This document shows positions 44,102-54,447 of a DNA stretch of 64,000 nucleotides, piece after piece. A program made the position numbers and the translations under genes. Source of the stretch: Candidatus Schekmanbacteria bacterium (lineage in GTDB: Bacteria; Schekmanbacteria; GWA2-38-11; J061); the NCBI GenBank assembly GCA_016219965.1, contig JACRJM010000004.1, positions 124,001 through 188,000 on the forward strand, read 5' to 3'. The notes beneath the pieces are model-generated. The model searched no databases. It was not told the DNA's origin and saw only the letters and a program-made list of their open reading frames with translations. Each line of letters starts with the position of its first letter. Position 1 is the first letter of the stretch.

Positions 44102-46696
44102 ATGTTTAAGTATATTGTGAAAAAAATAGTGGGGACAAGGAATGAACGCGTCCTCAATTCTCTAAACCCCATGCTGGAACAGGTAAATTCCTTTGAGCCG
44201 CAGCTTAGCAAGCTGGGAGATGAAGAGCTTCGCAACAAGACCCCTTATTTCAAGGAAAAGCTCGCGCAGGGTGCATCGCTCGATGATATCCTTCCAGAGG
44301 CTTTTGGTGTAGTGAGGGAAACGGCGCGCCGTACCCTCGGCATGCGGCATTTCGATGTGCAGATAATCGGCGGCATCATTCTCCACATGGGGAAGATTGC
44401 TGAAATGAAGACCGGAGAAGGAAAAACCCTTGTGGCAACTCTCCCCGTCTATCTTAATGCGCTTTCAGGCTTGGGTGTCCATGTCGTAACGGTAAACGAT
44501 TACCTTGCAAGACGAGACTCAGAGTGGATGGGGCAGATTTACAGGTTTCTCGGACTTTCCGTCGGAGTCATCCTTCATGGTTTAAACGATGCAGAGAGAA
44601 AGGCTTCCTACGGGTCTGATGTCACCTATGGAACAAACAATGAGTTTGGTTTCGATTATCTCCGCGACAACATGAAGTACAGCGTAGAAGACCTCTGCCA
44701 GAGGGAGCTTAACTATGCCATCGTTGACGAAGTTGACAGCATTCTTATAGACGAGGCAAGAACGCCTCTCATCATATCCGGACCGACCGAGGAATCTATC
44801 GGCAAGTACGGCGTCATTGACAAAATAGTCCCGCGCCTTAAAGCAGAGACTGACTATACAATAGAAGAAAAGACGCGGACGGTTGCACTCACCGAAGAAG
44901 GTGTGCTTCATGCTGAAAAACTCCTGAATGTTGAAAATCTCTATGATCCTCGAAATATCGAACTCATCCATCATGTGAACCAGGCACTTAAAGCGCACAC
45001 GATTTTTAAGCTCGATGTTGACTATGTTGTAAAGGATGGAGAGGTGTTAATCGTTGATGAATTCACCGGAAGGCTCATGCCCGGAAGGCGTTACAGCGAT
45101 GGTCTGCATCAGGCACTTGAAGCAAAAGAAGGCGTTAAGATTGAAAATGAAAATCAGACACTTGCCACAGTAACATTCCAGAACTACTTCAGGATGTACA
45201 AGAAGCTTGCCGGCATGACCGGTACGGCTGATACAGAGGCTGAAGAGTTTCAGAAAATATATAAACTTGAAGTAATAGTGATCCCCCCGAATAAGCCGCT
45301 CCGGCGTCTTGAATATCCGGACTGTATTTACAGGACTGTTGACGAGAAATTCAGGGCAGTAGGTAATGAGATAGAAGAATGCTACAAGAAGGGGCAGCCC
45401 GTTCTGGTCGGCACAATCTCCATTGAAAAATCCGAGCTTCTTAGCACTTTGCTTAAAAAACGCGGAGTCAAACACAATGTCTTAAATGCCAAATACCATG
45501 AAAAAGAGGCTGAGATAGTTGCGCAGGCAGGAAGAAAAGGGACAATCACAATTGCAACCAACATGGCAGGCAGAGGAACTGATATTGTGCTGGGCGGAAT
45601 TGACCCGGAAACAAAGGAAAAGGATCCTGAAAGAGAGAAAGAAGTCGTTTCTCTTGGCGGTCTCCATATAATAGGCACAGAGAGACATGAAAGCAGGCGA
45701 ATAGACAACCAGCTTCGCGGGCGTTCAGGCCGTCAAGGGGATCCCGGTTCATCACGTTTCTATCTTTCCATGGAAGATGATCTTCTCCGTATATTCGGGA
45801 TGGATAGGACATCAAACCTAATGGAAAAGATCGGGATGGAGAAAGACCAGCCCATCGAACATTCATGGATCACGAAGTCAATTGAGAGGGCGCAAAAGAA
45901 TGTTGAGACCCATAACTTCAGCATAAGAAAACAGCTCCTTGAATATGACGATGTCATGAACCAGCAGAGAGAAGTAATATATGAGTTGAGGAAACAGCTC
46001 CTTGAAGAGGAAAAGATAGAGGAAGTCGTAGTTGAGATGATAGGCGAAGTAATAGATGGAATATTCGAAACCTATATGGATGAAGAAGACCTTGAAGTCC
46101 AGCATAAACAGATAGTTGATGCCATTTATCGCGAGTTTAGGGTTAACATAATCGAGAGCGGTGTAAAGCTTCTGGGTGTTGAGATGGATGAAGCCCGCGA
46201 GTCAGTTATAAAGCTTTTGACTGATGCGTACCGCGCAAAACATGAAGAAAGAATAACCAAGATTGGCGATGAGGCAGACAAGCTTGAGCGGATGATAGTT
46301 CTTCAGGCTGTTGACACCCACTGGAAAGATCACCTCCTTGCCATGGACCATCTTAAAGAAGGAATAGGACTTCGTGGTTATGCTCAGCTTGACCCTCTCG
46401 TTGAATACAAGAAAGAGGGGTATGCGATGTTTACCGCCATGATGGAGAGAGCTAAAGAGGATGCACTCGACCATCTCTACAAGGTTGAAGTTGTAAGCCA
46501 GGAGGAGATGTACGAAAGGCAGGAAAAGCAGAAAAGACAGCTTGATAAAATATCCATGAACCGCGGAGACGGGGAAGTAGCTAAGAAGCCGGTGCAGAGG
46601 ACAACGGAGAAGGTCGGAAGAAACGATCCATGCCCATGCGGAAGCGGGAAAAAATATAAGAAATGCTGCGGTATTTCACAGGCAGCGTCAAGGTAG
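44102..46696 (+). CDS. secA: protein translocase ATPase SecA
   Basis: An 864-residue motor that pushes secreted proteins through SecYEG. It shows [14 protein letters not shown] (Walker A), [38 protein letters not shown], the preprotein cross-linking region, [36 protein letters not shown], and the C-terminal zinc tail [13 protein letters not shown]. Length is typical. A sigma-70 promoter lies just upstream, and a GTG-started TPR lipoprotein follows by 7 bases. Confidence 0.98.
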   Translation: MFKYIVKKIVGTRNERVLNSLNPMLEQVNSFEPQLSKLGDEELRNKTPYFKEKLAQGASLDDILPEAFGVVRETARRTLGMRHFDVQIIGGIILHMGKIAEMKTGEGKTLVATLPVYLNALSGLGVHVVTVNDYLARRDSEWMGQIYRFLGLSVGVILHGLNDAERKASYGSDVTYGTNNEFGFDYLRDNMKYSVEDLCQRELNYAIVDEVDSILIDEARTPLIISGPTEESIGKYGVIDKIVPRLKAETDYTIEEKTRTVALTEEGVLHAEKLLNVENLYDPRNIELIHHVNQALKAHTIFKLDVDYVVKDGEVLIVDEFTGRLMPGRRYSDGLHQALEAKEGVKIENENQTLATVTFQNYFRMYKKLAGMTGTADTEAEEFQKIYKLEVIVIPPNKPLRRLEYPDCIYRTVDEKFRAVGNEIEECYKKGQPVLVGTISIEKSELLSTLLKKRGVKHNVLNAKYHEKEAEIVAQAGRKGTITIATNMAGRGTDIVLGGIDPETKEKDPEREKEVVSLGGLHIIGTERHESRRIDNQLRGRSGRQGDPGSSRFYLSMEDDLLRIFGMDRTSNLMEKIGMEKDQPIEHSWITKSIERAQKNVETHNFSIRKQLLEYDDVMNQQREVIYELRKQLLEEEKIEEVVVEMIGEVIDGIFETYMDEEDLEVQHKQIVDAIYREFRVNIIESGVKLLGVEMDEARESVIKLLTDAYRAKHEERITKIGDEADKLERMIVLQAVDTHWKDHLLAMDHLKEGIGLRGYAQLDPLVEYKKEGYAMFTAMMERAKEDALDHLYKVEVVSQEEMYERQEKQKRQLDKISMNRGDGEVAKKPVQRTTEKVGRNDPCPCGSGKKYKKCCGISQAASR

Positions 46697-46703
46697 CGGG
46701 GCT

Positions 46704-47483
46704 GTGAGAAGATTTCACTATAGTGCGTTAATCTTTCTATGTGCCCTTATCACTCTTTTAACCACGTCATGTGTGAACTCAAAGAGAGAAGAAGCGATAA
46801 GGACAGCCGCAATTTATCATTCCGCAGGTATTAATTTTTTTGCTGACGGGAAATATAAGGAAGCAAGAAAAAACTTTGAAAATGCGGCAAGTCTCGACAG
46901 ACAAAATTCTTATTATTTTAATGACCTTGCTCTTTCATGCGCAGAGCTTGGCGATATGACGTCTGCATCAAAATACTACAAGGAAGCCCTCAGGATTAAC
47001 CCGGGACTTTCAGAAGCAAGGAACGGACTTGCAACTATTATGGCTCTCCAGGGAGACATGCCCGGGGCTATAATCGAATGGGAGAAAGTAATAACCGATC
47101 CATTGTACAAGTCACCCGGCATAGTCCATTACAATCTTGGGAAAGCGTATTTGAACCTTAATGATATGGGGAATGCGGAAACGCATTTTCAGCTGGCGCT
47201 TAAATTCAATCCATCCCATGAGAAAAGCCTTTATTCTCTTGGGCAGATAAATCATAAGCTCGGAAGAATAGACGAGGCGGCTTCTTTTTACAGGAGAGCT
47301 GTTGAGAATGACCAGAGCTTTACTCCGGCACATTACTACCTTGGAGAAATTCTTTTTATCCAGAAATCTTATAGTGATGCGTTAAAGGAATTCGGAAAGG
47401 TCATTGATGCAGGAGATGAACTGACATTGGCGGCAAAAGCAAGAGAGTATAGAGAAAAGATCAAAAAAGTTTTAGCTCCATAG
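46704..47483 (+). CDS. TPR-repeat lipoprotein
   Basis: A 259-residue lipoprotein started by GTG, with lipobox LLTTSC (Cys23). Five to six TPR units follow (for example FNDLALSCAELGDMTSASKYYKEALRINPGLSEARNGLATIMALQGDMPGAIIEWEKV). Only 7 bases after secA and 1 base before the second sco, it links secretion to the oxidase operon. It may assist assembly of the membrane complex, which is inference. Confidence 0.9.
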   Translation: MRRFHYSALIFLCALITLLTTSCVNSKREEAIRTAAIYHSAGINFFADGKYKEARKNFENAASLDRQNSYYFNDLALSCAELGDMTSASKYYKEALRINPGLSEARNGLATIMALQGDMPGAIIEWEKVITDPLYKSPGIVHYNLGKAYLNLNDMGNAETHFQLALKFNPSHEKSLYSLGQINHKLGRIDEAASFYRRAVENDQSFTPAHYYLGEILFIQKSYSDALKEFGKVIDAGDELTLAAKAREYREKIKKVLAP

Positions 47484-47484
47484 G

Positions 47485-48261
47485 ATGAAAAAATTTCCTT
47501 CTCTTTGTCTGTTGATTACCCTGTTTTTTTTTAGCCTATCTTTTCACTCTGCTGCCAATGATGAAATTACAGGAATAGGAATAGACGAAAAACTGGGTTC
47601 ATATCTGCCGCTCGACATCGCATTTAAAGATGAGAAGGGAAGCAGCGCGACGCTCAAAAATCTCATAACAAAACCCACTGCCATTGCCCTTATTTATTAC
47701 AGGTGCGGAAATGTATGTATGCCGCTCCTTGAAGGTATTTCAGAAACAATCAATGTGATGAAGCTTGAGCCTGAAAAAGACTATTCGCTCCTTACCATTA
47801 GCATTGACGGAAGCGATACTCCGCAGATGGCGATGGAAAAGAAGAATGACTGCTTCAAAAGGCTTAACCAAAAGTTTCCTGAAAATGGCTGGCGATTTTT
47901 AACTGGAACAACTGACAACATAAAGAGGCTTACAGATTCCGTAGGTTTCAGATACAAGAAGGATGGAGATGAATTCCTTCATCCTGTGGCGCTAATAATA
48001 ATTTCTTCAGACGGCAAGATAGTCCGCTATCTCTACGGAAAGACATTCCTTCCCTTTGATTTAAAGATGTCTTTAACGGAAGCGGCGCAAGGGAGAATAG
48101 GCTCATCGATGAACAGGGTTTTGCCCCTTTGTTTTAAATATGACCCTCAGGGGAAAAGATATGTTTTTAACATCCTGCGTGTTTACGGTGTTGTAATGAT
48201 AGTGTTCCTTGTTGTATTTATATATTTTCTGACAAGGAAAAGGAAAAATAAATATGGATAA
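47485..48261 (+). CDS. Sco1/SenC-type copper chaperone with C-terminal membrane helix
   Basis: A 258-residue thioredoxin-fold protein. Signal or anchor at 1-25. The copper site is RCGNVCMP (CxxxC) and the His is in DEFLHPVALII. A C-terminal helix (about 229-251, VVMIVFLVVFIYFL) followed by basic residues anchors it. It overlaps the cytochrome oxidase subunit I gene by 8 bases and surely metallates that oxidase's CuA site. Compared with the copy at 30519 it is anchored and lacks the Met-rich arm. Confidence 0.92.
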   Translation: MKKFPSLCLLITLFFFSLSFHSAANDEITGIGIDEKLGSYLPLDIAFKDEKGSSATLKNLITKPTAIALIYYRCGNVCMPLLEGISETINVMKLEPEKDYSLLTISIDGSDTPQMAMEKKNDCFKRLNQKFPENGWRFLTGTTDNIKRLTDSVGFRYKKDGDEFLHPVALIIISSDGKIVRYLYGKTFLPFDLKMSLTEAAQGRIGSSMNRVLPLCFKYDPQGKRYVFNILRVYGVVMIVFLVVFIYFLTRKRKNKYG

Positions 48262-49876
48262 CACTCAACCAAGTTTCCTTGATGCAAGCGGAAAATACAC
48301 CGGCATCAGGGGATGGATATTTTCCACTGACCATAAACGGATAGGAATCCTTTATCTCATATCCATGATGACATTCTTCCTCACCGGAGTTGTTCTTGGA
48401 CTTCTTATGAGGCTTGAGTTGATAGCGCCTGGCCCCACCATCATGTCTGCCCAAACCTACAATGCGGCCTTTACGGTTCACGGCGTAATAATGATTTTCC
48501 TTTTTATAATCCCCGGTATTCCTGCCGTGTTCGGGAATTTTTTCCTTCCTATCCATATTGGTGCAAAGGATGTTTTTTTTCCGAGACTTAATCTTCTTTC
48601 ATGGTGGCTTTTTATCACCGGAGGAGTACTTGCCGTTGTTTCCCTCTTTGCAGGCGGCGGACCGGTTGATACAGGATGGACATTTTATGCCCCATACAGC
48701 ATAAGGACAGGCACAGACGTTTCCCTTGCCGTGTTTGCAGCGTTCGTCATCGGTTGTTCATCAATACTAACAGGGGTGAACTTTATCACAACCATTCACA
48801 GACTGAGGGCACCGGGGATGGATTTTTTCAGGATGCCCCTTTTCTCGTGGTCCCTTTATGCGACAGGATGGATACAGATTCTTGCAACACCGGTAATAGG
48901 CATCACACTTCTTCTTGTTATATGCGAGAGGTTTTTTGGCGTTGGTTTTTTTGACCCGTTAAAGGGAGGAGACCCGCTCCTCTTCCAGCATCTCTTCTGG
49001 ATTTATTCTCATCCTGCGGTCTATGTAATGATAATCCCTGCAATGGGAGTGGTAAGCGAGATTATTCCTGTCTTTTCGCAGAAGAATGTTTTCGGATACA
49101 AAACCATAGCATATTCAAGCCTAGCTATCGCGTTCATAGGGTTCTTTGTCTGGGGGCATCATATGTTCACAAGCGGGATAAGCGATACATCACGCGTGTT
49201 TTTTTCAGTCATCACTTTCATTGTGGCAGTGCCGAGCGGGCTCAAGGTTTTCAACTGGGTGGCAACGCTTTATAAAGGCTCTATTGAATTAGTATCGCCC
49301 TTCCTCTACACGCTTTCATTTATATTTCTATTTTCGCTTGGCGGTCTTCTGGGGCTTGTAAACGGTGCTCTTGCCACAAACATTCATATCCATGACACCT
49401 ACTTCATAGTCGGTCATTTCCATTACGTCATGTTCGGCGGGACTGCCATAGCTTTTTTTGGAGGCCTTCATTACTGGTTCCCCAAGATGTTCGGAAAGAA
49501 TTACAATGAAAGGCGGGCTGTGATTGCATGGGTGGTTCTTTTCATAGGTTTCAACTTACTTTATTTTCCCATGCTGGTTCTGGGCTGGGAAGGGATGCCG
49601 CGAAGATACTACGATTATCTTCCTGAATTCCAGACAGGCAATGTAATATCCACCGTGGGCTCATGGATACTTGTCAGCGGGCTTATACTGATGCTGAGTA
49701 ACTTGGTGAGTGCATTGATAAAAGGAGAGAAGGCTGAGATGAACCCCTGGGATGGAACCACTCTGGAATGGACGATATCATCACCTCCGCCTCACCACAA
49801 TTTCGAGAAGATTCCTGTAATAGAGCATGGACCTTATGAGTTCAGGAGAGGTGCAGGTGGCGGTGGAAAAAAATAG
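48254..49876 (+). CDS. ctaD: cytochrome c oxidase subunit I (A2-type)
   Basis: A 540-residue twelve-helix heme-copper oxidase core. Visible: heme-ligand FTVHGVIMIFLF, the copper ligands in WIYSHPAVYVMIIPAMG, HHMFTSG, and the last His pair in HDTYFIVGHFHYVMFGG. YSHPxVY has Tyr-Ser where A1 oxidases have Gly-His-Pro-Glu, so the Glu at the D-channel end is missing, as in A2-type enzymes such as Thermus caa3. It pumps protons and reduces O2 to water. It is the first oxidase gene after sco. Confidence 0.97.
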   Translation: MDNTQPSFLDASGKYTGIRGWIFSTDHKRIGILYLISMMTFFLTGVVLGLLMRLELIAPGPTIMSAQTYNAAFTVHGVIMIFLFIIPGIPAVFGNFFLPIHIGAKDVFFPRLNLLSWWLFITGGVLAVVSLFAGGGPVDTGWTFYAPYSIRTGTDVSLAVFAAFVIGCSSILTGVNFITTIHRLRAPGMDFFRMPLFSWSLYATGWIQILATPVIGITLLLVICERFFGVGFFDPLKGGDPLLFQHLFWIYSHPAVYVMIIPAMGVVSEIIPVFSQKNVFGYKTIAYSSLAIAFIGFFVWGHHMFTSGISDTSRVFFSVITFIVAVPSGLKVFNWVATLYKGSIELVSPFLYTLSFIFLFSLGGLLGLVNGALATNIHIHDTYFIVGHFHYVMFGGTAIAFFGGLHYWFPKMFGKNYNERRAVIAWVVLFIGFNLLYFPMLVLGWEGMPRRYYDYLPEFQTGNVISTVGSWILVSGLILMLSNLVSALIKGEKAEMNPWDGTTLEWTISSPPPHHNFEKIPVIEHGPYEFRRGAGGGGKK

Positions 49877-50459
49877 CGATTTTACAGGCTCCAGAGTAGG
49901 GATGTGGCTTTTCCTTTTTACGGAGCTTTTGTTCTTCGGCGGACTTTTTCTTCTTTATGCGGTATTCCGTGCCACGCATCCCGAGGAATTCCACAGGGCT
50001 GCACATGACCTTAGTATAACTCATGGTTTTTCCAATGTAATAATACTTCTTACGAGCAGTCTTACTATGGTGCTTTCAATTACGGCGCTCCAAAAAAAAG
50101 ACAAGAGGGCTTCTAAAATTTTTCTCATAGTCACAATCATTCTTGGCTTCGCATTTCTTGTTAACAAGTTTTTTGAATGGAGTGAAAAGATAGGGCACGG
50201 CATTTATCCGAATTCGCCGGAACTCCTTCAACGAGGAGCCGGGGAGACTCTTTTTTACGGCCTTTACTATGTGATGACAGGCCTTCACAGCCTCCATGTG
50301 ATTGGAGGGGTGTTCGTGCTTTCAATAATGTTTATTTTTTTAGAGAACGGGACAATCAACGGAGATGACTATGTGAAGCTTGAAAACACAGGGCTTTACT
50401 GGCATTTCGTTGATATTATCTGGATATTCCTTTTCCCTTTGTTCTATTTAATTACATGA
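49857..50459 (+). CDS. ctaE: cytochrome c oxidase subunit III
   Basis: A 200-residue membrane protein with about five segments. Supporting blocks are RVGMWLFLFTELLFFGGLFLLYAVFR, FEWSEKIGHGIYPNS and the C-terminal HSLHVIGGVFVL...GLYWHFVDIIWIFLFPLFYL with its conserved His and Trp. The start is chosen as GTG at 49857, 8 bases after an AGGAG; GTG at 49851 or 49863 are possible. It overlaps the ctaD end by 20 bases and the ctaF start by 4. Confidence 0.93.
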   Translation: MAVEKNSDFTGSRVGMWLFLFTELLFFGGLFLLYAVFRATHPEEFHRAAHDLSITHGFSNVIILLTSSLTMVLSITALQKKDKRASKIFLIVTIILGFAFLVNKFFEWSEKIGHGIYPNSPELLQRGAGETLFYGLYYVMTGLHSLHVIGGVFVLSIMFIFLENGTINGDDYVKLENTGLYWHFVDIIWIFLFPLFYLIT

Positions 50460-50797
50460 TTAATAACATGCTTAACAATATTAATGACAAGATGAAGAAC
50501 AGGACTACAAGCTCAAATGGCAGCAGCCATCATTCTGTAAATTATGGTGTTTACATTTATACATGGCTTGCGCTCCTTGTTCTTGCCGGATTGACCGTTG
50601 TCGTAGCGAAAATGAATTTAGGGAGACTTAGCATTGTCACAGCACTTGCCATCGCTGCGGTTAAATCTGTTCTTGTACTTTTTGTATTCATGAATCTAAG
50701 AAACGAGGAAAGGCTTTTCAGGATTATGCTTTCAGTTTCTGTCATTGTCCTTTTTCTCATAATAGCATTTACTTTTTTTGATATCTCATTCAGGTAG
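50456..50797 (+). CDS. ctaF: cytochrome c oxidase subunit IV (prokaryotic)
   Basis: A 113-residue small membrane protein. After a ~30-residue polar N-terminal region it has three hydrophobic stretches: YIYTWLALLVLAGLTVVVA, VTALAIAAVKSVLVLFVFMNL and IMLSVSVIVLFLIIAFTFF, the Caa3_CtaG/COX4_pro pattern. It stabilises the oxidase core. ATGA overlap with ctaE; ctaC follows by 9 bases. Confidence 0.9.
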   Translation: MINNMLNNINDKMKNRTTSSNGSSHHSVNYGVYIYTWLALLVLAGLTVVVAKMNLGRLSIVTALAIAAVKSVLVLFVFMNLRNEERLFRIMLSVSVIVLFLIIAFTFFDISFR

Positions 50798-50806
50798 GTT
50801 GATAAA

Positions 50807-51709
50807 GTGTGGTCTGAACCTTCTTCATCAGCAGTAAAAGTTGATAATGTATTTATGTATATTCTGGGGATAGATTTTCTTCTCCTCTTTGCAGTCACAG
50901 TTGTGATGATTTATTTTGTCATAAGATACAACCGGAAGCGGAATCCCGTAGCCTCAGATGTCGCTGACAATCCTACCCTTGAAGTTGTATGGACTGTGAT
51001 TCCATTGGTGCTTGTCCTTTCAATGTTCTTTTACGGATGGATGGAGTTTAAAGCTATCAGGCTTGTCCCCCCCGATGCAATGCCTGTAAAAGTAAGTGCA
51101 AGGATGTGGTCATGGCAATTTACTTATGAGAACGGCAAGCAGAGTGATGAGCTAAATGTCCCGGTCGGGAAGCCTGTAAAACTTCTCCTCTCTTCAGAGG
51201 ACGTTATACACAGTTTCTATGTTCCTGCATTCAGGGTAAAGGAGGACGCTGTTCCGGGGATGCAGACTTATGTCTGGTTTCAGCCTGATAGACAGGGAAC
51301 GTACAGCATAATGTGCGCGGAATACTGCGGGCAGAGGCACTCCTATATGATGTCAAAAGTGAATGTCATGTCTCAGAAGGAATTTGAAGAATGGAATGAG
51401 GGGGAATCAAAAGGAGCGCAGATGGGTAAAGACATTGTTAATACTAAAGGCTGCACCGGATGCCACAGCATAGACGGCTCTGTGATAGTCGGCCCGTCAT
51501 TCAAGGGATTGTATAACAGCAAAGTTGTTGTTGTCACAGCAGGGAAGGAAAGAGAAGTTGCCGCTGATAAAGAGTACTTGATAAAATCCATCCTTGAACC
51601 TAACGCAGATATTGTAAAAGGCTTCCAGCCCATCATGCCGCCGCAGAAAGGAAATCTCACTGATGCAGAAATGGAAGAGATAGTGGAGTATCTGGAGACC
51701 GTGGAGTAA
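50807..51709 (+). CDS. ctaC: cytochrome c oxidase subunit II with fused cytochrome c
   Basis: A 300-residue subunit started by GTG. Two membrane helices (about 19-41 and 63-82) lead to the periplasmic CuA cupredoxin, ligands in VIHSFYVPAF and CAEYCGQRHSYM. The last ~90 residues are a cytochrome c with CTGCH and axial Met in QPIMPPQ, so the complex is caa3-type and takes electrons from cytochrome c. It is last in the sco-I-III-IV-II order. Its 3' end overlaps the opposing Lcl gene by 53 bases, tail to tail. Confidence 0.97.
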   Translation: MWSEPSSSAVKVDNVFMYILGIDFLLLFAVTVVMIYFVIRYNRKRNPVASDVADNPTLEVVWTVIPLVLVLSMFFYGWMEFKAIRLVPPDAMPVKVSARMWSWQFTYENGKQSDELNVPVGKPVKLLLSSEDVIHSFYVPAFRVKEDAVPGMQTYVWFQPDRQGTYSIMCAEYCGQRHSYMMSKVNVMSQKEFEEWNEGESKGAQMGKDIVNTKGCTGCHSIDGSVIVGPSFKGLYNSKVVVVTAGKEREVAADKEYLIKSILEPNADIVKGFQPIMPPQKGNLTDAEMEEIVEYLETVE

Positions 51710-53255
51710 TTATGTCTATTGGATCACTTAAATTATTGTTGTAGTTAGTTTCCAGTGTTTCAAAATCATAGTCTAAGAACACTCCTCTATATGTTGAAGT
51801 ATAAGAATATGTCCGGCTCGTAAAAGTTATAGTTTTTGTTTCGCCTTTTTTAAGGCCTTCACAACGCTTTTTGGCAATAGGACCATACCCAATAGCTAAC
51901 CTTTCACGTACAGATTGATAAGATGTAAGTGGATAAGATGACATCAATAGTCCAACGTTAAAAGAAGAAGACTTAGCATCACCAATATTTTTTATAGTTA
52001 CTGTTATCTCATATTTGTCGTATTTGATGTTCGTGTGGTTATTATATTTCACTTTAGAACTAATGACTTTTAAATCTGATGTAAGTGCTGGGCCGGGCTT
52101 TCCGGCACGCACTGGCAATACATGAAAATTATTATCCTTGTCACTACTGGCAACATCACCGTCTGACATTCTGACAAGCCATGCATTAGATTTTTTGCTG
52201 GAATCAGTAGATGAAGACCAGAGATAGTCTGATTCTATATTAACAAAAGGATTATCTTTAGGTAGTGCTGGGTTATTGTTTGAGTAATCAATAAGACTTA
52301 ATAGCTCATTCCTGTTCGGAAGGCGCCAGTCTTTATGCCCAAGATAGCGGGCATTATTTAAGCATTCTATATAACCAAGAGCATTCGACCATGTTTGTGC
52401 TTCACCGGAACATGATTCTTCTAAAGATGAATTTAATTCTTTTGCCCATGAAAGTCCTGTAGATTTATCGTTTATACTCCCATTTCCGTTATCAACGAAC
52501 CTATGCTTTGGTAAATCAGCACCAGTTTTGGTATTTCCATCTTGACCGGTCTTATTACAGGGTATTTCAAGTCCCGATGAATCATAGCACTTGATCTGTC
52601 CTGTTTGAGGAAGTTGAATAATAGGTTCAGAGAATTTTTTTGATTTATCCACACTTCGGACTGGTAAGATGTAATGTATGTCGTTGTTTTTATCTCCACT
52701 GTCAATCTCACCTGTCTGCATGTCAAAAATCAATGCACTACTTTTATTGTCAGGATAGCTTGTTGATGACCAGTACCATTCAGACTTTACTTTAAAAAAA
52801 CCATTTTTATTAAGCCATTTTGAAATCTTTGGTTTCCCTAAATTCTTAAGACTTTCAATTTCACGGATGTTTGGCATCCGCCAATCGCTGTAGCCAAGAT
52901 ATGTGTTGTTGTTAAGGCATTGTACATATTCCAGTGAGCTTTGCCATGTTTGTGCCCCGCCATTACACAGAGTTACATTGGGAGTATTACCTTTTTGCAC
53001 CCACATTAGACCTGTTAGCTTGTCAGTAATAGTTTCATTTTTATCAGCAATAAACCTATCTTGAGGAAGAGTAACTCCTGCACGTATGTCTCCATCTTGT
53101 CCGGTTTCATAACAGGGAAACAACTTTTTTCCAGAAGAATAGTAGCACGTCTCCTGTCCGGTTTGGGGCAAACGTGCGAGTTCAGCTGAAGCAGTTATTG
53201 TAGTTATAAACGGAATAACCAATATACTAAAAAAATATAAAATGTTCTTAAACAT
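51657..53255 (-). CDS. exported Lcl-domain (DUF1566) protein
   Basis: A 532-residue secreted protein. Signal peptide 1-24 (ending ASA). Two copies of the Lcl domain (about 25-205 and 215-395) share LPQTGQ, RFVDNGNGSINDKSTGLSWAKE, CLNNARYLGHKDWRLPNRNEL and DYLWSSSTD. Lcl domains bind collagen-like or glycan surfaces. A CARDB-like domain (about 400-510) follows. The last ~18 residues are read from the antisense of ctaC, an odd overlap suggesting the original stop was lost. A role in adhesion is inferred. Confidence 0.85.
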   Translation of the reverse strand: MFKNILYFFSILVIPFITTITASAELARLPQTGQETCYYSSGKKLFPCYETGQDGDIRAGVTLPQDRFIADKNETITDKLTGLMWVQKGNTPNVTLCNGGAQTWQSSLEYVQCLNNNTYLGYSDWRMPNIREIESLKNLGKPKISKWLNKNGFFKVKSEWYWSSTSYPDNKSSALIFDMQTGEIDSGDKNNDIHYILPVRSVDKSKKFSEPIIQLPQTGQIKCYDSSGLEIPCNKTGQDGNTKTGADLPKHRFVDNGNGSINDKSTGLSWAKELNSSLEESCSGEAQTWSNALGYIECLNNARYLGHKDWRLPNRNELLSLIDYSNNNPALPKDNPFVNIESDYLWSSSTDSSKKSNAWLVRMSDGDVASSDKDNNFHVLPVRAGKPGPALTSDLKVISSKVKYNNHTNIKYDKYEITVTIKNIGDAKSSSFNVGLLMSSYPLTSYQSVRERLAIGYGPIAKKRCEGLKKGETKTITFTSRTYSYTSTYRGVFLDYDFETLETNYNNNLSDPIDIITPRSPDTPLSLPFLHQ

Positions 53256-53376
53256 TTAGATTATTAAAGATAAGATTATAATTAATATTTATTTAAATAT
53301 ACCTAATTACATTATCCTTAAGCAACTATGAAATCTAAAATAATTTAAAATCAGCACATTAATTTGAAAACAGAGT

Positions 53377-54330
53377 CTATTGAGCCTGCCTGAATAAGAG
53401 CTTGTTGAATGTATCCTCAGGGATAAATGCGATTATCCTTGAAAGTGTGAATACAAAACCTAGCGATAAAATTATCCGGCCAATTAAAACACCGGAGATA
53501 TGTCCTCCCAGAAGCATCATTAAAATCGTATCTTCTATAATTCCGTGGCAGAGGCTCAGCAATACGATTACGGAGAAGATGTCTTTCGCGTTAAGTATTT
53601 CTTTTTTTGCTTCTATTATTATGAGACCGCTGCCGTAGACCATTCCAAGGAGCATTCCCACAATTATGATGGAGCTTGCAGACTCAGGAATCTTGAGGAC
53701 ATTGAGAAATGGTCGCAGTAATTTTACGATAATGTCTGTAATACCCGTTATCTCGAAAAGTTTAAGGATGATATTCAAAGAAAGAATAATAATAAATATA
53801 AGACCAAGCCTTTTTACTTCGCTTAAAGCCCAGCTTAAAATCGTTTCATCTTGCATCTTCGGAAACCATGACAATACTGCCCTGTGCTGAAGCGTATTGG
53901 TAAGTTGAAAAATAAGATTTAAAGACCATCCGTAAAAAAGCGCTCCAAATATCCTCATGGCAGTAGTGAATCTTAAGCGTACTCCGGCAGTCCGCGCAAA
54001 ACTTAATTCTATTGGCAATGAGTGTGCTATTAGCATCATGGAAGTAAGCACTGTGATCTGTGCGGTTGTGAGTTGTACATCATGCACAAATGATGCGTAA
54101 ACAGTCATACCCGCATAGAGATTGGTTGACATAGCGGTTGCCCAGACAAGCCCCATGCTGCCTGGAAGTCCCACGATGTTCATGAAAGGATTTAAAGCCT
54201 GCGCCAGATAATCGATTGCCCCAAGTTCTTTTAGGATTTTAACTGCAATGGAAACAACGATTATGACCTTGAAGAGGTCAAGACTTGCCTTTATTGAGTT
54301 TATAAAAATCTTTTTTAAGTCAGCATTCAT
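53377..54330 (-). CDS. nucleoside-recognition (GATE) domain membrane protein
   Basis: A 317-residue polytopic protein with about eight membrane segments arranged as two GATE (nucleoside recognition) halves. Conserved glycine-rich loops include NPFMNIVGLPGSMGLVWATAM and RPFLNVLKIPESASSIIIVGMLLGMVYGSGLIIIEA. Related proteins include the spore maturation proteins SpmA/B and Fe-transporter-like gates, but the transported compound is unknown. Divergently transcribed from the SBP gene, with 117 bases between. Confidence 0.86.
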   Translation of the reverse strand: MNADLKKIFINSIKASLDLFKVIIVVSIAVKILKELGAIDYLAQALNPFMNIVGLPGSMGLVWATAMSTNLYAGMTVYASFVHDVQLTTAQITVLTSMMLIAHSLPIELSFARTAGVRLRFTTAMRIFGALFYGWSLNLIFQLTNTLQHRAVLSWFPKMQDETILSWALSEVKRLGLIFIIILSLNIILKLFEITGITDIIVKLLRPFLNVLKIPESASSIIIVGMLLGMVYGSGLIIIEAKKEILNAKDIFSVIVLLSLCHGIIEDTILMMLLGGHISGVLIGRIILSLGFVFTLSRIIAFIPEDTFNKLLFRQAQ

Positions 54331-54447
54331 AAGTTTAAAAGTAGAATTTATTTTTTTATATTATAACAATTTACTATTGTCTAATACTTGAACTACCGGA
54401 CTTTTTGAGCTTTCATATTTCTTCTGTTTGCTATATAAAAAAATGTT

